From contig CANTUZ010000006.1 in NCBI GenBank assembly GCA_947846985.1, positions 50,139,207 through 50,203,206 of the forward strand: DNA of 64,000 nucleotides, given 5' to 3'. Positions 23,397-34,496 of this stretch are shown here, one piece after another. The notes under the pieces were generated by a model. That model was not told the origin of the DNA, made no database searches, and saw only the letters and a list, made by a program, of their open reading frames with translations. Position numbers and translations under genes: made by a program. How positions within the stretch are numbered: the stretch's first letter is position 1; the number at the start of each line of letters is the position of its first letter. The DNA comes from Fratercula arctica (taxonomy: Eukaryota > Chordata > Aves > Charadriiformes > Alcidae).

Positions 23397-25017
23397 ACAG
23401 TAGAATCATTGCTTTGTATTTGGGGGGCTCTTTGAATTCCTCTTTAATGGGAAACCTCACCTGGCTTGGACACAGACAGGCCTGACAGCCAGAGAACTCC
23501 TCAATTACATGGGCATCGGTGCGTGGCTGTTCTTTGTCAGTGGAGTAGATTGCCTCTTTAATTCCTGTGATCCTACAAGGACATTATAAGCCAGTGCCAT
23601 ACAGTGCTCAGAATCGAGCCAAGAGTTGCTTTTCTTCTAGCTAATCAAGGGAGCGGTTCTCAGCGATGCCTAGATATTTAGTCTTGACATCACGTCTATC
23701 ATCAAAATGTTCTACATGTAGATAGTGTTTCCTGCTCTCACAGCCTTCTGGCATGTCACAGTCTGTCACCTCTGTGGTCAGGTGAATAATACTACAGTCT
23801 TAGTGCTGTGCTTTTCCCATTCAACCTTGGAATTTCTATCCACAGGGATTCTGTCTTACTTTTTGAGACAGTTAACTTTTCACTCTCATCTGAAACTGAG
23901 TTTTCTTTAATGTACAGTACAATTCTTTCTTCTACTTTGTTTTCCTTTATAGTTCACTGAGTTTACAGTATTCCACTAATTCTCTTCCACAAGTTTCTTC
24001 TCTGCCTGTTATATCAATATTTTCATTTAAAGCTAGGCATTCTTTGTAATTTTCTGTTAAACTTTTGCTGAATGTTTTCTATGCCATATTTGAAACACGC
24101 GGAGTTCCCCTGACTTCATCCCAGAAGGCAGAGCAACCCAATCTGTGCATTCTTTTGTTCCAGCTTTCTATAATATGCTAGTTTAAAAAGTTTTCTGTAA
24201 CCGATTTTGTTTGGGTGATGCCAAATTTGTCCTGTGTAAACTCCCTTGTTGAATCTGAAATGCCTTTTTTCACACCATTTTTTCATCTCTACATAGAGAT
24301 TTTGCTTCTGTGTTTTGTCCCCACAGGAGGCACTGGGAGCATTTCAGGGACTGCTACAATATAGATTCTGTATCTTCAGTTTCCTGCCTAACACCCTTAT
24401 TTTTGCCCCTGGAGCCCATCTACTGTGTTCCTTGTAAAACTGATATCCATAGGGGCTGGGATCCATTATGATCTTCTTAAGCAATGAGCTATTTGCTGAC
24501 AGTATTCTAGGCTAAGGTGTGCGGTGACTCCTTTGGAGCAGTGCATTAGGCACTTTTAATAAGATTAAATATACTGAACTTTGAGAATGAAGTGGGAAAA
24601 AAAACTTTTCCATGAAGACAGCGTTGCTGGCAGCCATGGAGGAATCGTACAGATAGTTCTTTGTGTGAACTGCTGTAGAACCAAAGCTTCTATTTCATCT
24701 TCACTTCACATGCGCCTGCTGTTACATAAGCAAGATCTATTTTAAAAAGCCTACAACACTTTAATATGCAGTACGACATTGGAGAAATACAGAATGATTA
24801 AAGAGGGATCACTATTTTGTAAACAAGTTGTGAGTATCATTACAGCCTTTGCAGCAATTAAAAGGTTGTGTTGCCACACAGACTTGTAGGAAGGATGCTC
24901 TTACATAAGGAGGAACTGCTTGGTGCTTTCGCTCTGTTTGTCAGTCTGTATTTCCTCTCTTACTGGATCTGTGCTGAACTGATTGGAACATGAACTGATT
25001 TCACTCTCTTTTACAGC

Positions 25018-25098
25018 TACTACAGGATCTCTGTGGATGAGCGCACGCTGCAGTTCAGGGGTCTAGGCGAAAAGATTGCTCCTGCTGTCTTGGCGTAG
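25018..25098 (+). other. Possible terminal-exon-like segment after a good 3' splice site
   Basis: A pyrimidine-rich run, TTTCACTCTCTTTTACAG, ends at 25016. The following frame stays open for 26 codons (beginning YYRISVDERTLQ, ending APAVLA) to a TAG. The patch has CpGs and codon-like composition unlike the AT-rich flanks. It could be the last exon of an unannotated plus-strand transcript, a non-coding RNA exon, or chance: 26 open codons alone mean little. I do not recognise the peptide, and no upstream partner exon is identified. Confidence 0.15.
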
Positions 25099-25939
25099 GG
25101 ACCATGAAATGTTCATGGATGCCCACGGGGTTAGTTTGCATGCATGAAAATGCAAGTTAAAAGCTACTCTATTTTATGCATTTTCCTTTGTCCTCAGAGA
25201 GGCTTTTTCTTGTTTGTAACTTCCTCCTGAGGAATGTCCTACCTGCGTTTCCTTATACTTAACCACGTACCCTGAAGCAAAGAGAGATGTCAAAGAAAGG
25301 ATGGGCATCTTAGGAAACGCTGAATAGCTCTAAGCTTTCCAAGAACTTTTCTATATGGGGAAATCCTGCAGATTTTTAGGATTGATTTTTCACCAGAGCA
25401 ACATCCACATCCTATTGTGTGTTTCTGAAGCTGAATATCAGAATGTGTAGGTTAGGCTGAACTGCTGCAGCCAGTAGATGTGTGTGTGTAGAGGAACACC
25501 GTGTGCATTATCACTAAGGACAGGCTGCATTACAATCTGGCTGGTGACCCAGATGTGTACAATAACTGTTTATCCGTGTACAATATGCTTCTTTCTAGTA
25601 GCTTAGTAACCAATGGAAATCAGAGATCAGGAACTGTCACTTTGAAAGCACAGAGAGTAATTTAAATCCACCTGAGGCTGGTTCTCAGGGACTATGTGTT
25701 CCCACTCCTTAAGCAACGTAATGCCCAGTACAGCAGACTGAAATGCCGCATTACTGTTCATGTCAGCGGGAATTACGTATGCAGTAATGAGAAGGCAGTG
25801 TTACAAACATGGCTTTTCACTGTGGTGGTTTTTTTCACTTTTGCTTTATTTTGTATCTGTGGCCAAAGTTAAAATTTGTTCTGCATGAGTTCCCAAAGCA
25901 GGGAAGTAATATCCAGCAGCAAAGATATCGTGCCAAGAG

Positions 25940-26010
25940 TCAGGAAATTGCAATTCCATTCCCAACCCTGCCACTGATTTGCTGCTGGATGATCTTGGAG
26001 AAGACATTCG
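25940..26010 (+). repeat. MIR-like SINE remnant (5' part)
   Basis: The block with CCCAACCCTGCCACTGATTT followed by GCTGCTGGATGATCTTGGAG matches the tRNA-proximal part of MIR in sense orientation ('cccagctctgccact...gctgtgtgaccttggg'). The 3' half is not recognisable. Confidence 0.6.
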
Positions 26011-26589
26011 GCATGAGATTCAAGTGAGCGCATTCACCTGAAACAGTGATCCTAACTCCCAGAAAAGACTGAACTAGTTACAGGCACTGGAGTTGAGGGC
26101 ATAATTAATTTCAGCCTACAGTAGATGTCTGAATCCTACTTATTTCTCACAGTAATAAAAGGGTAGTTTAGCATTAGTCTAAAGCTGTTTAAAGCTATGT
26201 GAGAGAGTCATATCTCTCAGTGCACACAAAGTATATGACATTCACACAACACGTATGATCAGTGTCAAATAGAGGTGATGATCTGCTGAGTTCACACATT
26301 TTGAATCTGATGTATTTGTAGCTCTAGCTGTCTGCATTCAAAGACATCAATATATGTGGCAAAATTGCATGAAATTATTAACAATGCTCATGAATATCTG
26401 ATGAACATTTTTAGGAAACATCTAGCTGTGATCTCAGTACTTCAGTTAATGATAAGTGGCACAAATAAGGGGATGGGTAAGCTGCAATGGGGAGGAAAAA
26501 GCAGCATTGACTGGCTCAGGGCAGGAATACTTTGTGCTGCTGTTGCTGCCAAAGACATTGTGTCGTCAAGCCCAGACTTTTAGACTTAG

Positions 26590-26690
26590 ACTAGCCTTAG
26601 ATTTCTGTGCCTCTGTTTGTCATCTTTAGATGGAGATGATTTTGCTTTCCTGTATCAGTGGGTAGCTGGAATGATGAAGACAGACTGTAA
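26590..26690 (+). repeat. MIR-like SINE remnant (core)
   Basis: TTTCTGTGCCTCTGTTTGTC, ATCTTTAGATGGAGATGATT and the following TTCCTGTATCAGTGGG parallel the MIR core in sense orientation ('ctgtgcctcagtttccccatctgtaaaatggggatgat'). It lies 600 bp from the fragment at 25940, so they are separate copies. Confidence 0.6.
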
Positions 26691-26760
26691 GGTGGTGTCT
26701 GCTGTATGGTTACCATATTTAATGCGTATACTGTTATTCATGGCTGCAGTTCAACAGCTC

Positions 26761-26787
26761 TGTGTGTGTGTGTGTGTGTTTGTGTTT
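26761..26787 (+). repeat. (TG)n microsatellite
   Basis: About nine TG units followed by a degenerate TTTGTGTTT end. Simple tract without other context. Confidence 0.9.
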
Positions 26788-27258
26788 CTTATGCTTTTAC
26801 CCCAACAGAATCTGGATGGCCCTAGTGATGAACGGTATTTACTTTACGACATAATTAAAAATAATTTTTTTTTTTTCCTATGAAAGAGTGAACAGCAACT
26901 TCTAAAGCAAATAATCAGCTACATGACTTAAGATTCTGATGTGTCATTACTAGCAAGTTACAGAGACGACACGGGTAGGAATACGCGTGGAAGCACAGCA
27001 GGAATGGTTGTTTCAATGTGCAGAGGTTGTACTGCTGCCCAAAGCATAACCAAAGCCTCACACCCCATTCTGAAAAAACAGCAACTCCTTTCAGGAGTTC
27101 AAGTGAAAAAAGGAGCTGTGAAAATCTTTTCATTAGAAGGAAATATCTTTTACAGGGCTGAGCTCTTTAAAGGCAACTTGGAGACACTAAACACTTGTTT
27201 TCCATTAACATTCACAGAAAATGGGTGCCTCGACTTTTAGAGCAGTTTTGATTGTCTC

Positions 27259-27290
27259 AAAAAAAAAAAAAAAAAAAACCAAACCAAACC
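27259..27290 (+). repeat. Poly-A run grading into (AAACC)n
   Basis: Twenty A followed by CCAAACCAAACC. The upstream sequence was examined for a retrocopy or LINE 3' end that would explain a tail; none was recognised, and no target-site duplication is obvious. It is best treated as a simple repeat. Confidence 0.85.
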
Positions 27291-27571
27291 TAATCCATAC
27301 ACTTAGTCACTTTAACTTCTCTCCTGTTGCTTTGCATTAGTGAAACCCATCGTGGGGAACAGTCTCCTGAAAATAACTCCCCGCAATTACCATCAGTGAA
27401 CATCAGTTTTATTCTTCATGTCATTTAATCTTACCCAAATCATTTTTAAAGGGGTGCCCACTATCAGCTGTTTAACTCGGTAGTCCTTAAGGCTCTTCTG
27501 GCACTGTATGCCAAGAGGCGCTGGACTGTCAAAGCTAGTATACGCTTCATTACACAGCATGAGAAATAAAA

Positions 27572-27625
27572 AAGTAATAATATTTCAGTGGGGAAATTGA
27601 AGTATAGAGATTAAGTGCAGGCAGA
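27572..27625 (-). repeat. Possible MIR-like SINE remnant
   Basis: AAAGTAATAATATTTCAGTG followed by GGGAAATTGAAGTATAGAGATTAAG parallels antisense MIR ('ataataatccccattttacagatggggaaactgaggcacagagaggttaag') with a gap. Short. Confidence 0.45.
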
Positions 27626-27789
27626 GTCTGGGCACTGTTCATACTATTAATTACTGTTTAAGTATTAATAGCAGAGGTTTTGTCATTCCTAGATACCCCA
27701 GACAAGAAAAGGACGTATTTGGGTGAGGCGTTGTAAGTCAGTCTGTGTCTTCAGGATAGATGGACAGAAGATGGGGAAAGGAAGCATTG

Positions 27790-27908
27790 GCTCTGTTTTA
27801 GAGGGGAACTGAGGCACAAAATTTTAAGTAGATGCCCAAGATACAGGAACTTTGTGGGAGAGTCAGAAGTGGAGTTCAAATGTGCTTAGGCTCCAAGCTG
27901 TACTTTAA
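27790..27908 (-). repeat. MIR-like SINE remnant (core and 5' part)
   Basis: This is one of the best ancient SINE matches. CTGTTTTAGAGGGGAACTGA, GGCACAAAATTTTAAGTAGA, TGCCCAAGATACAGGAACTT, GGAGAGTCAGAAGTGGAGTT and CAAATGTGCTTAGGCTCCAA follow the antisense MIR order from core to tRNA-like end over about 120 bases. Confidence 0.75.
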
Positions 27909-30900
27909 CAAGACGACCATTCTTTTTCTATATAGCACGTGTAGAGCATTATCACCATACCACGTGGACAACACATCCTCATTCAGGTGTTCTATTCCCT
28001 GAGGCTCTTCTGCCCCTCCTATCACTGGAGGATTTCTAAACAACCTATGGAGCAAACTGAGCCCTCTAGATGCTGTGTCCATTTTGGTTTTCATTCTTCT
28101 TAGCTGTGTCAGAACTGCTTTGGAGTCAAATTGTCTCCTGAAAAAGAGCACAAAAGCATAATGTGTCTGTATTTTGGGTGCATCCTGAATACTTATGTCT
28201 GGATCATAGACGTATGTATCGGGCAGATTAAAAGCTGCCAGTCAGCTTTTGCTGGTTGTATAGAAACAGTATGGAAAAGGAAAGTGACAGAGGACTTTTT
28301 TCTAGTCTTGGACATCAAACTTGGGGGCATAAGCATATATAAGGGATCTGTCCAGAACATCTTTGCAACATGAACACTAATTGGTTAAGTCAAATGATTT
28401 TTCAAAAGTAAAAAAACCACTGCAGTCTTGATTTCCCACTGCCTGGCCAGTGCTGTAAAATACTTTGTAAAAATTTTTACTGGTGTTACAGAAATAGTTA
28501 TTGTGTTTTATTGAGATATAATCTCTGGACACTTACATTCTTTAACATCAAGGGCATTAAGCAGTCAATTTTATTAATGCACAATAGATGGAACCTGCCA
28601 CCAAATTTGAATAGTTCTGCTTTGCACTCATTTTTATTAGTTATAAATGGCTAAAGAAGATCTATGGCAACAGAGAATCGCAGATCAGATATTTGCGTTA
28701 TTGAATATGGTTGCATTGTGAAAACAACTTCCAAACTGATGAGCAAATGAGCACAATAGGGTTGGTAATCTTTTATGAGTGTCTGTGATTTCAGAATACA
28801 GTTCTCAAATTGCTGGCATTCCTAGTTGTTCTGGGGAAAATGGCTTCAAAAAATAGGAGCTCTGATTCAAGGCCCAAGGCTTCCACAGATTCATCTGTTC
28901 TGATTGTGTGTCTTGTATCAGTGAAATCCACTGTGCCACAGCTTGTCCCATAAGGCCTGTATAATGAAAATAAGGAAAGTTTGCACAATCTCATCATTTC
29001 CCAAATTTATAGGGACTTTACCAGTTGTGTGGCGTATGAATACTCAGGTCTTTTCCCCAATGTGTCAGAATATGCTATGAATAATTTATAGCTTCAGACT
29101 GAAGTCTTGTCCTTTCAGCTTTGGAAATGTATGCATCAACACTGACTTCTCTATTTCCTGCTATTGAAACTATATCCTGAATAGTCTTTGTTCTAAATTG
29201 CGAGCTTAACTGAGGCAGCCCAGGACACCAAAGTATATGTGGTACTTGAGGATGTTGTAACAGTGGGTGTTAAAAGGAAATTTAATTCCATGTGTAAATT
29301 GTTATCTGCAAAACCGGAATCCTTCCTGTGCTTGTTCTCTGCAGCAAAGAGTAGCAAAGCTGTAATTTATCCAACACGCTCAAACCTGGCTCTGAAGCAG
29401 ATTAAGCTATATGTGAAATATTGTTGCTTTCTAGATGAAATTCCAGCATTTGATTCTCTCCCGTCAGACTTGAACTGGACTATTCTATCACATCTTTTTT
29501 TACTTCTAGAAACCTGTTTCTGTTTCATACATAGAAATTCCTGTCTCAAGATGAGTCAGTACTGAGTTTTTAAGGCAGCTATTAAATTGTGAGGTATTTG
29601 TACACTCTTATGTATGAAAATAGATTGGTGCCATACTTTATGATTGAGCTTCAATTAGAATAGGCAACTGGAAGACTAAGATTCTAGTAAGGTGCTGCTC
29701 AGATTAGTCTTGGCCTTTATTTCTGCTGCTAGAGAATACATGGATTGTGCCATAGTTCACTCTTCATTTAATTTTGAAGTTAATGAAGTTTCATTTCAAA
29801 CGAATTTATGATAGACTTGTTTACAAGAAAAAATAGAACTAGTATTTAATAATTGTAAAATAAGCATTGTTACAATATTTTCCAGGACAAATAAATTACC
29901 TCAGCATCATTTGGCCTTTTTGTTATGTGGTTAGCACGCCCGCACTTTCAGTTGCAGTATTGTATTTAACAGCACAGTTCTTTATTTTCTATTCATAGAG
30001 AAACCTGCTAGGCATTGCTGGGATCACAGTTTTATTGTGATACTAAAAAACACCAAAAGCTTCTTGACATCCTACTTGTTTTGTGGAAGCCCTGAACATT
30101 GATGTCAGGTGATTCAAAGAGAGTCTATTTTCGTTTAAAAAATTAAGTTGAATAAGGATCTAGCCTTCATGGTATCATTCAAAACACTGAGAGTGTGAAC
30201 ACAGTCTAACTTGAAGACTCAGAACCCACAAGTTAATTAATTAAAACTATAACCATAATTTTTATCTTGACGTTCTTGGGATGTGGCACATTTTACGTGG
30301 CTAAGGATTTCTGAACTGTCGCAGCATTAGATGGCTCTGCAGGGTATGTAGATGCTACTCAAAGACTGACTCTACATGAGTTGGTATATGGCAGGAGGAG
30401 GCATTGTAGCGATGGCCAAAGCAGCCCATCTGGACTTCACATGTAGAAATCAAGCTTAACAAAACTTCACACAGGGAGTGCATTTAAACCCAGATCAGAG
30501 TACATGAAGAAAAAAGCCAGACGCAGTGAGGACGTGCTAGGCTTTTACAGACAGGTTTTTCCCCTGGGCATGTTACAGAAACTGGGAGAGACCATGATGA
30601 AGCTGGAGCCTTCGGGAAGGATCTCTGTTGATGTTATCCCTTTGAGCACGGGGCAGCAGCGGGGAGCAGTCCCTAAGCAACTGGCTGTGGTTCTTGGCAG
30701 AGGTGCAGTTCTGGTTGCCAGGTGCTGCTGTGGAAACTAAGGGTTGAACCTGGTGAAGTTTTCTGGCCTCCTGTCCTTCTCCATCCCACTGAGCAGCTAT
30801 TCAGGTGGAGAAGCCAGGAAAGGCAGGGTAGATGTGCCTCAGCCGCACCTCTTGGCTTGGGCAAAAGAAGAGGGGAAGTTGCAGGGGGAGGGAGATACAT

Positions 30901-33900
30901 GATCTTGGCAGTTTTGGAACAATTTTACCAGAACTGAGAAAGGAGCACAAGGCTTGTGTGGGAAAGCTCTGACACGTATCCAAATGGAGATGTTTGGAGG
31001 ATCACAGCAGTTTCCTTTGGATTTACCCACGGAATCTGAAGATTGACTTTCTGTTTTCTGCTATGTGCATGTTCTATTTTTATCTTTCTGCTCTCTACTT
31101 AGGATCTTTTTTCTACTATATACTCCCCCTTCTCCCTGATTCTCCTCAGGTTTGCAGTTCATCTGTTTTGAAGTGCTAAATTAGGATGAATGCGACAGTA
31201 TAATTTATATTTATGAAACTGCTGCAGGTGTGAGTGGCTCAGTGGTCTGCACAAGGATAAATAACAAACAGTTTGGGTAAAAGGAGGAAAACAGTCTTTA
31301 TTCTCTGACAGGAGGAAATTATTGCAATTTGAGTTCTGTATTATGTAATCTGAAGCCCTACAAAAATATAAAGGAAGCATAATATAAATGGGAATTCTGT
31401 ATTTGCTGGATTTGTTCGTTATTGTTTCCAAATTGATTATTGTGTCTTCAGTTGAGATCAACTGTGTTTCATTCACTGGAATAACATAGATCTGACAAAG
31501 GAAGAAAACTGAGAAGAGAGAGACATGAGAAAACCTGCACAGATAAGTTTTTTCTATATTGTTACACAAAAATATCTTGCTCCACTACCTATAAGATCAT
31601 TCTGAGGCAGGTCTTATCTATCTACCTGAGTGAGGAAAGAAAAATGAAACACTTAATGCACGCCTAAATGTTCACTTTCCTTCCATTTTATGCATTGAAG
31701 GAGGTAATTTAGGTTAAAAACTCTCTGCAAACGAGAGGGCACATCCAATGAGAAAAGGTTTCCCTGTGTGAGATTTTCTGTAGGCTGAAGATCAGTTTGC
31801 CAGTTCTCAGCTGCGTGTTTTTGAGAAGGATGAGAACTGCCATCTTTTGCAGCCCATAACATTTACAGTGACTGCACTTGTCTGCTTCGTGGCTGTGGGA
31901 GGACCACCGTTGGCAGTGGTAACCGACAGCAGGGGCTGAGAGCAGCTGCAGGAGGGCAGGCAAAACTGGCACGAAACACTCTGCTTCCAGCCAACTCCTA
32001 CCAACTGGGAAAGATTGTTCTGTGTCAGAGTCAAACCACGGGAGGCAGTGCCTTCCCTCAGGACCCTCCCTTACTAACCTACTTAGATGATGCTCGAGTA
32101 CAGAACTTCTACCCTCAGACTACTTCTCCTTCCAGAACGCTATGTGCTTCATAGATATTTTATTACCTAATATCTAACCTCATATTCTAGTCTCTGTAGT
32201 TATCAAATCAAACACATTTTGAGACAAAGATGTTTACTGAAATCTTTATAATATTGATTGTGTATGAATAAAAATGACAAAATTTCTAAATAAGTTATTT
32301 ATCTGCAGAGTTTTAGTTTAAAATTCCAATATCTTAGAGATATTGGCATTTTCTGCAACAATTATATTTATGGTTTTAATAGAGATTAGGCAATCTGTAG
32401 GTAATCTAAACCTCAGCCAGGACCCAGTTATGAAAAAGGATCTTTTCTGCTTCCCTTGAGCCAGGGTATCAAGTAATTTCTCATGTGGTGGATCACAATA
32501 GCAGAACGGTTTCTCTGTCTTTTTGCTTCATCTGCTACAAGACACATGTAAGAGAGAGAAGGCAGAGAAAGGAGAGAACGTATGAAGTGAATGAACGCAG
32601 TTAGCTCAGAAAGTAGATTTGCAACTTCAACAACAGCATGACCAGAAGCTGTTGAATGAAGTACATGAGTGGGTAGATCTGCAACTGGAGCAAGTTGTCG
32701 TAGGGCAATTTTTGTTTCAGTAGGCCTGTGACAAATTATCCTAGTTGAGGGCGGTAGCCCTAGAAAATTCACTTTCCTGAAGTTTCTACACCAGCAGGTT
32801 TCTCTGCACTGATCTAATATGATCTGAAATGAACAGAACTCATTTATACTCTTACGTCATATAAAAAGAATGTTTATTTCTGTTATGTTTCCCACAGGCA
32901 CATATCTCACTGAAAACCTCTAGATTTCTCTGCAGCCAATGAGTAAAATTTTACTTTTTGTTGAACGTTAGTACAAGTGAATGGAGTCAGTCAACGTTCT
33001 GCTGGTGTAGCTGAAAGCAGGATGCATCCATCAGACTTGTTGGTGCCCTCCGGGTCTCCTTGTACTTGCAGCAAATACGATCAAAATGGTGAAATGAAGG
33101 CAAATAAGCCTGTCTGTCAAATTAATGATAGATGCCATCCATACTTGAGAACCAAACCTAAAGCTCTCATTCTCTTTACTGCTGATGTCTTTAATTATGG
33201 TGGTTAGACAGATGGAAAGATGATTGTACAGGTTTTATTTAAGAGGTTCATGCCATGGTAGCTTTTCTGCCAAGGGTAATCAGTTGCATTAAGGAATTTG
33301 CCAGAAAGAACAAATCTGTCTTATTTGTAGTTAGCTAAGTTCTAATTATTTCTCCTAAATGGGCAGTCAGATAATAATGTGTAAACATAAAGCAAGCATA
33401 GAACTGCAATTACTACACAGTGGATAGCTTCCCCCAAGCTGTATAATATTTTCAGGCTTTACCATGTTGCAGAACAAAATCACTCAAATTGGGCGGTCCA
33501 CAAACCTGTCTAAATTTTTAATCATTTATTTCTCCCTGTCATGCAAAGAAATGGTGGGTTCCTTTTCCACACTAATAATAATCTCAAGCACCTTGTGTCA
33601 TGGGAAATGGATCACCAGCGCACAGATCTGGTGCTAACAAATGTGAAAGCAAATCCTAAAAAGCTCTTGATAAGAATAATATATCAAAGCACAAGCAAAT
33701 CATAATTAATACAAGAAAAGATATTTCTGGTTAAAGAAAGTTGCAAAAACACCTCATGTACTTAGTGTGCCAAGATCTTAGTGTAGTTTTCTAAAAAATA
33801 TCACGCTGGAAGATTGCTGAACACTCGAAAAACTGATCTCAGTCATAATTGATTTCTCCTGAAACCTGGCCTCAGTGATTACAACTGTGATAGTCCGGGC

Positions 33901-34423
33901 TGCGATCAGCTGGATGACGGTGTGCGTTGCCTGTGCACTCTCTCCCTTTTGCGAAAAATGGGCAAAGCTGTCTTTTCTGACTTCACACAAATGGAATAAA
34001 AATATGTCACTAATCTTTTGCAGTAGATTTTAGTGGTAGAAGATGAAATGAAAATAACCAACGTGGTTAGTGGGGCTGCCTAATAAAAGCCTTCATGAAC
34101 AGAGCAGAGGTGCCTTTACGCAGGGCTGCTACCACAGCAACTCTTTCTCTTCCAATGCGTGAAGGATGGTGGCAGCAATCAGAGCAGATTCGAGGTTGTG
34201 TAATGGTCAGAGAAATGGAGGAAGAGGATCTCAGACTGCTCATTCTGTAAGACCCACCACCTGTGTTCCCTCAGCAGCTGCTTACATCCTGCTGCTTCCA
34301 GAGCCTCAGGTAGAAATACAGCTGCAGGTGGAGCTGAGAAGCCCTTTTTATAGCTCACCAGCTTTCAGGTACTTTTTAAGAATACTTTCAGGTATTTTTA
34401 AGAGATCCTAGGAAGTTCCCTGA
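27909..34423. other. Intergenic sequence, no gene supported
   Basis: AT-rich unique sequence. The longest open frame (31159-31569 minus, 136 codons) has no domain or splice context. Overlapping frames near 30504-31030 sit in a GC-richer patch and are not supported. No confident repeat is seen. Confidence 0.55.
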
Positions 34424-34496
34424 ACTGGTCAGGCAGTTGGACTATACGATCATTGTAGGTTCCTTCCAACTGAAATAGCCTGTTCTATTTTATTCC
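34424..34496 (+). mobile_element. CR1 LINE 3'-end fragment with pentamer tail
   Basis: GAACTGGTCAGGCAGTTGGA, then CTATACGATCATTGTAGGTT, CCTTCCAACTGAAATAGCC and a TGTTCTATTTTATTCC tail match the 3' terminus of an older avian CR1 subfamily whose end is (TTCTA)n rather than the ATTCTATG octamer. Sense orientation, extreme 5' truncation, moderate divergence. Confidence 0.8.

Larger units (their letters stand above)
21576..25016. other. Intergenic sequence, no gene supported
   Basis: No coding gene is visible. A weak MIR-like remnant at 22225-22290 and a (GT)n(AT)n microsatellite at 23370-23396 are listed separately. The rest is unique AT-rich sequence. Confidence 0.55.

Noticed and set aside
25757..25795. 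GTTCATGTCAGCGGGAATTACG and a comparable phrase near 49900-49975, resembling degenerate amniote repeats
   Set aside because: The matches are short and gapped. I could not extend them or name a family.
31159..31569. 136-codon minus-strand open frame
   Set aside because: AT-rich, cysteine- and asparagine-rich chance translation with no domain, signal or exon boundaries.
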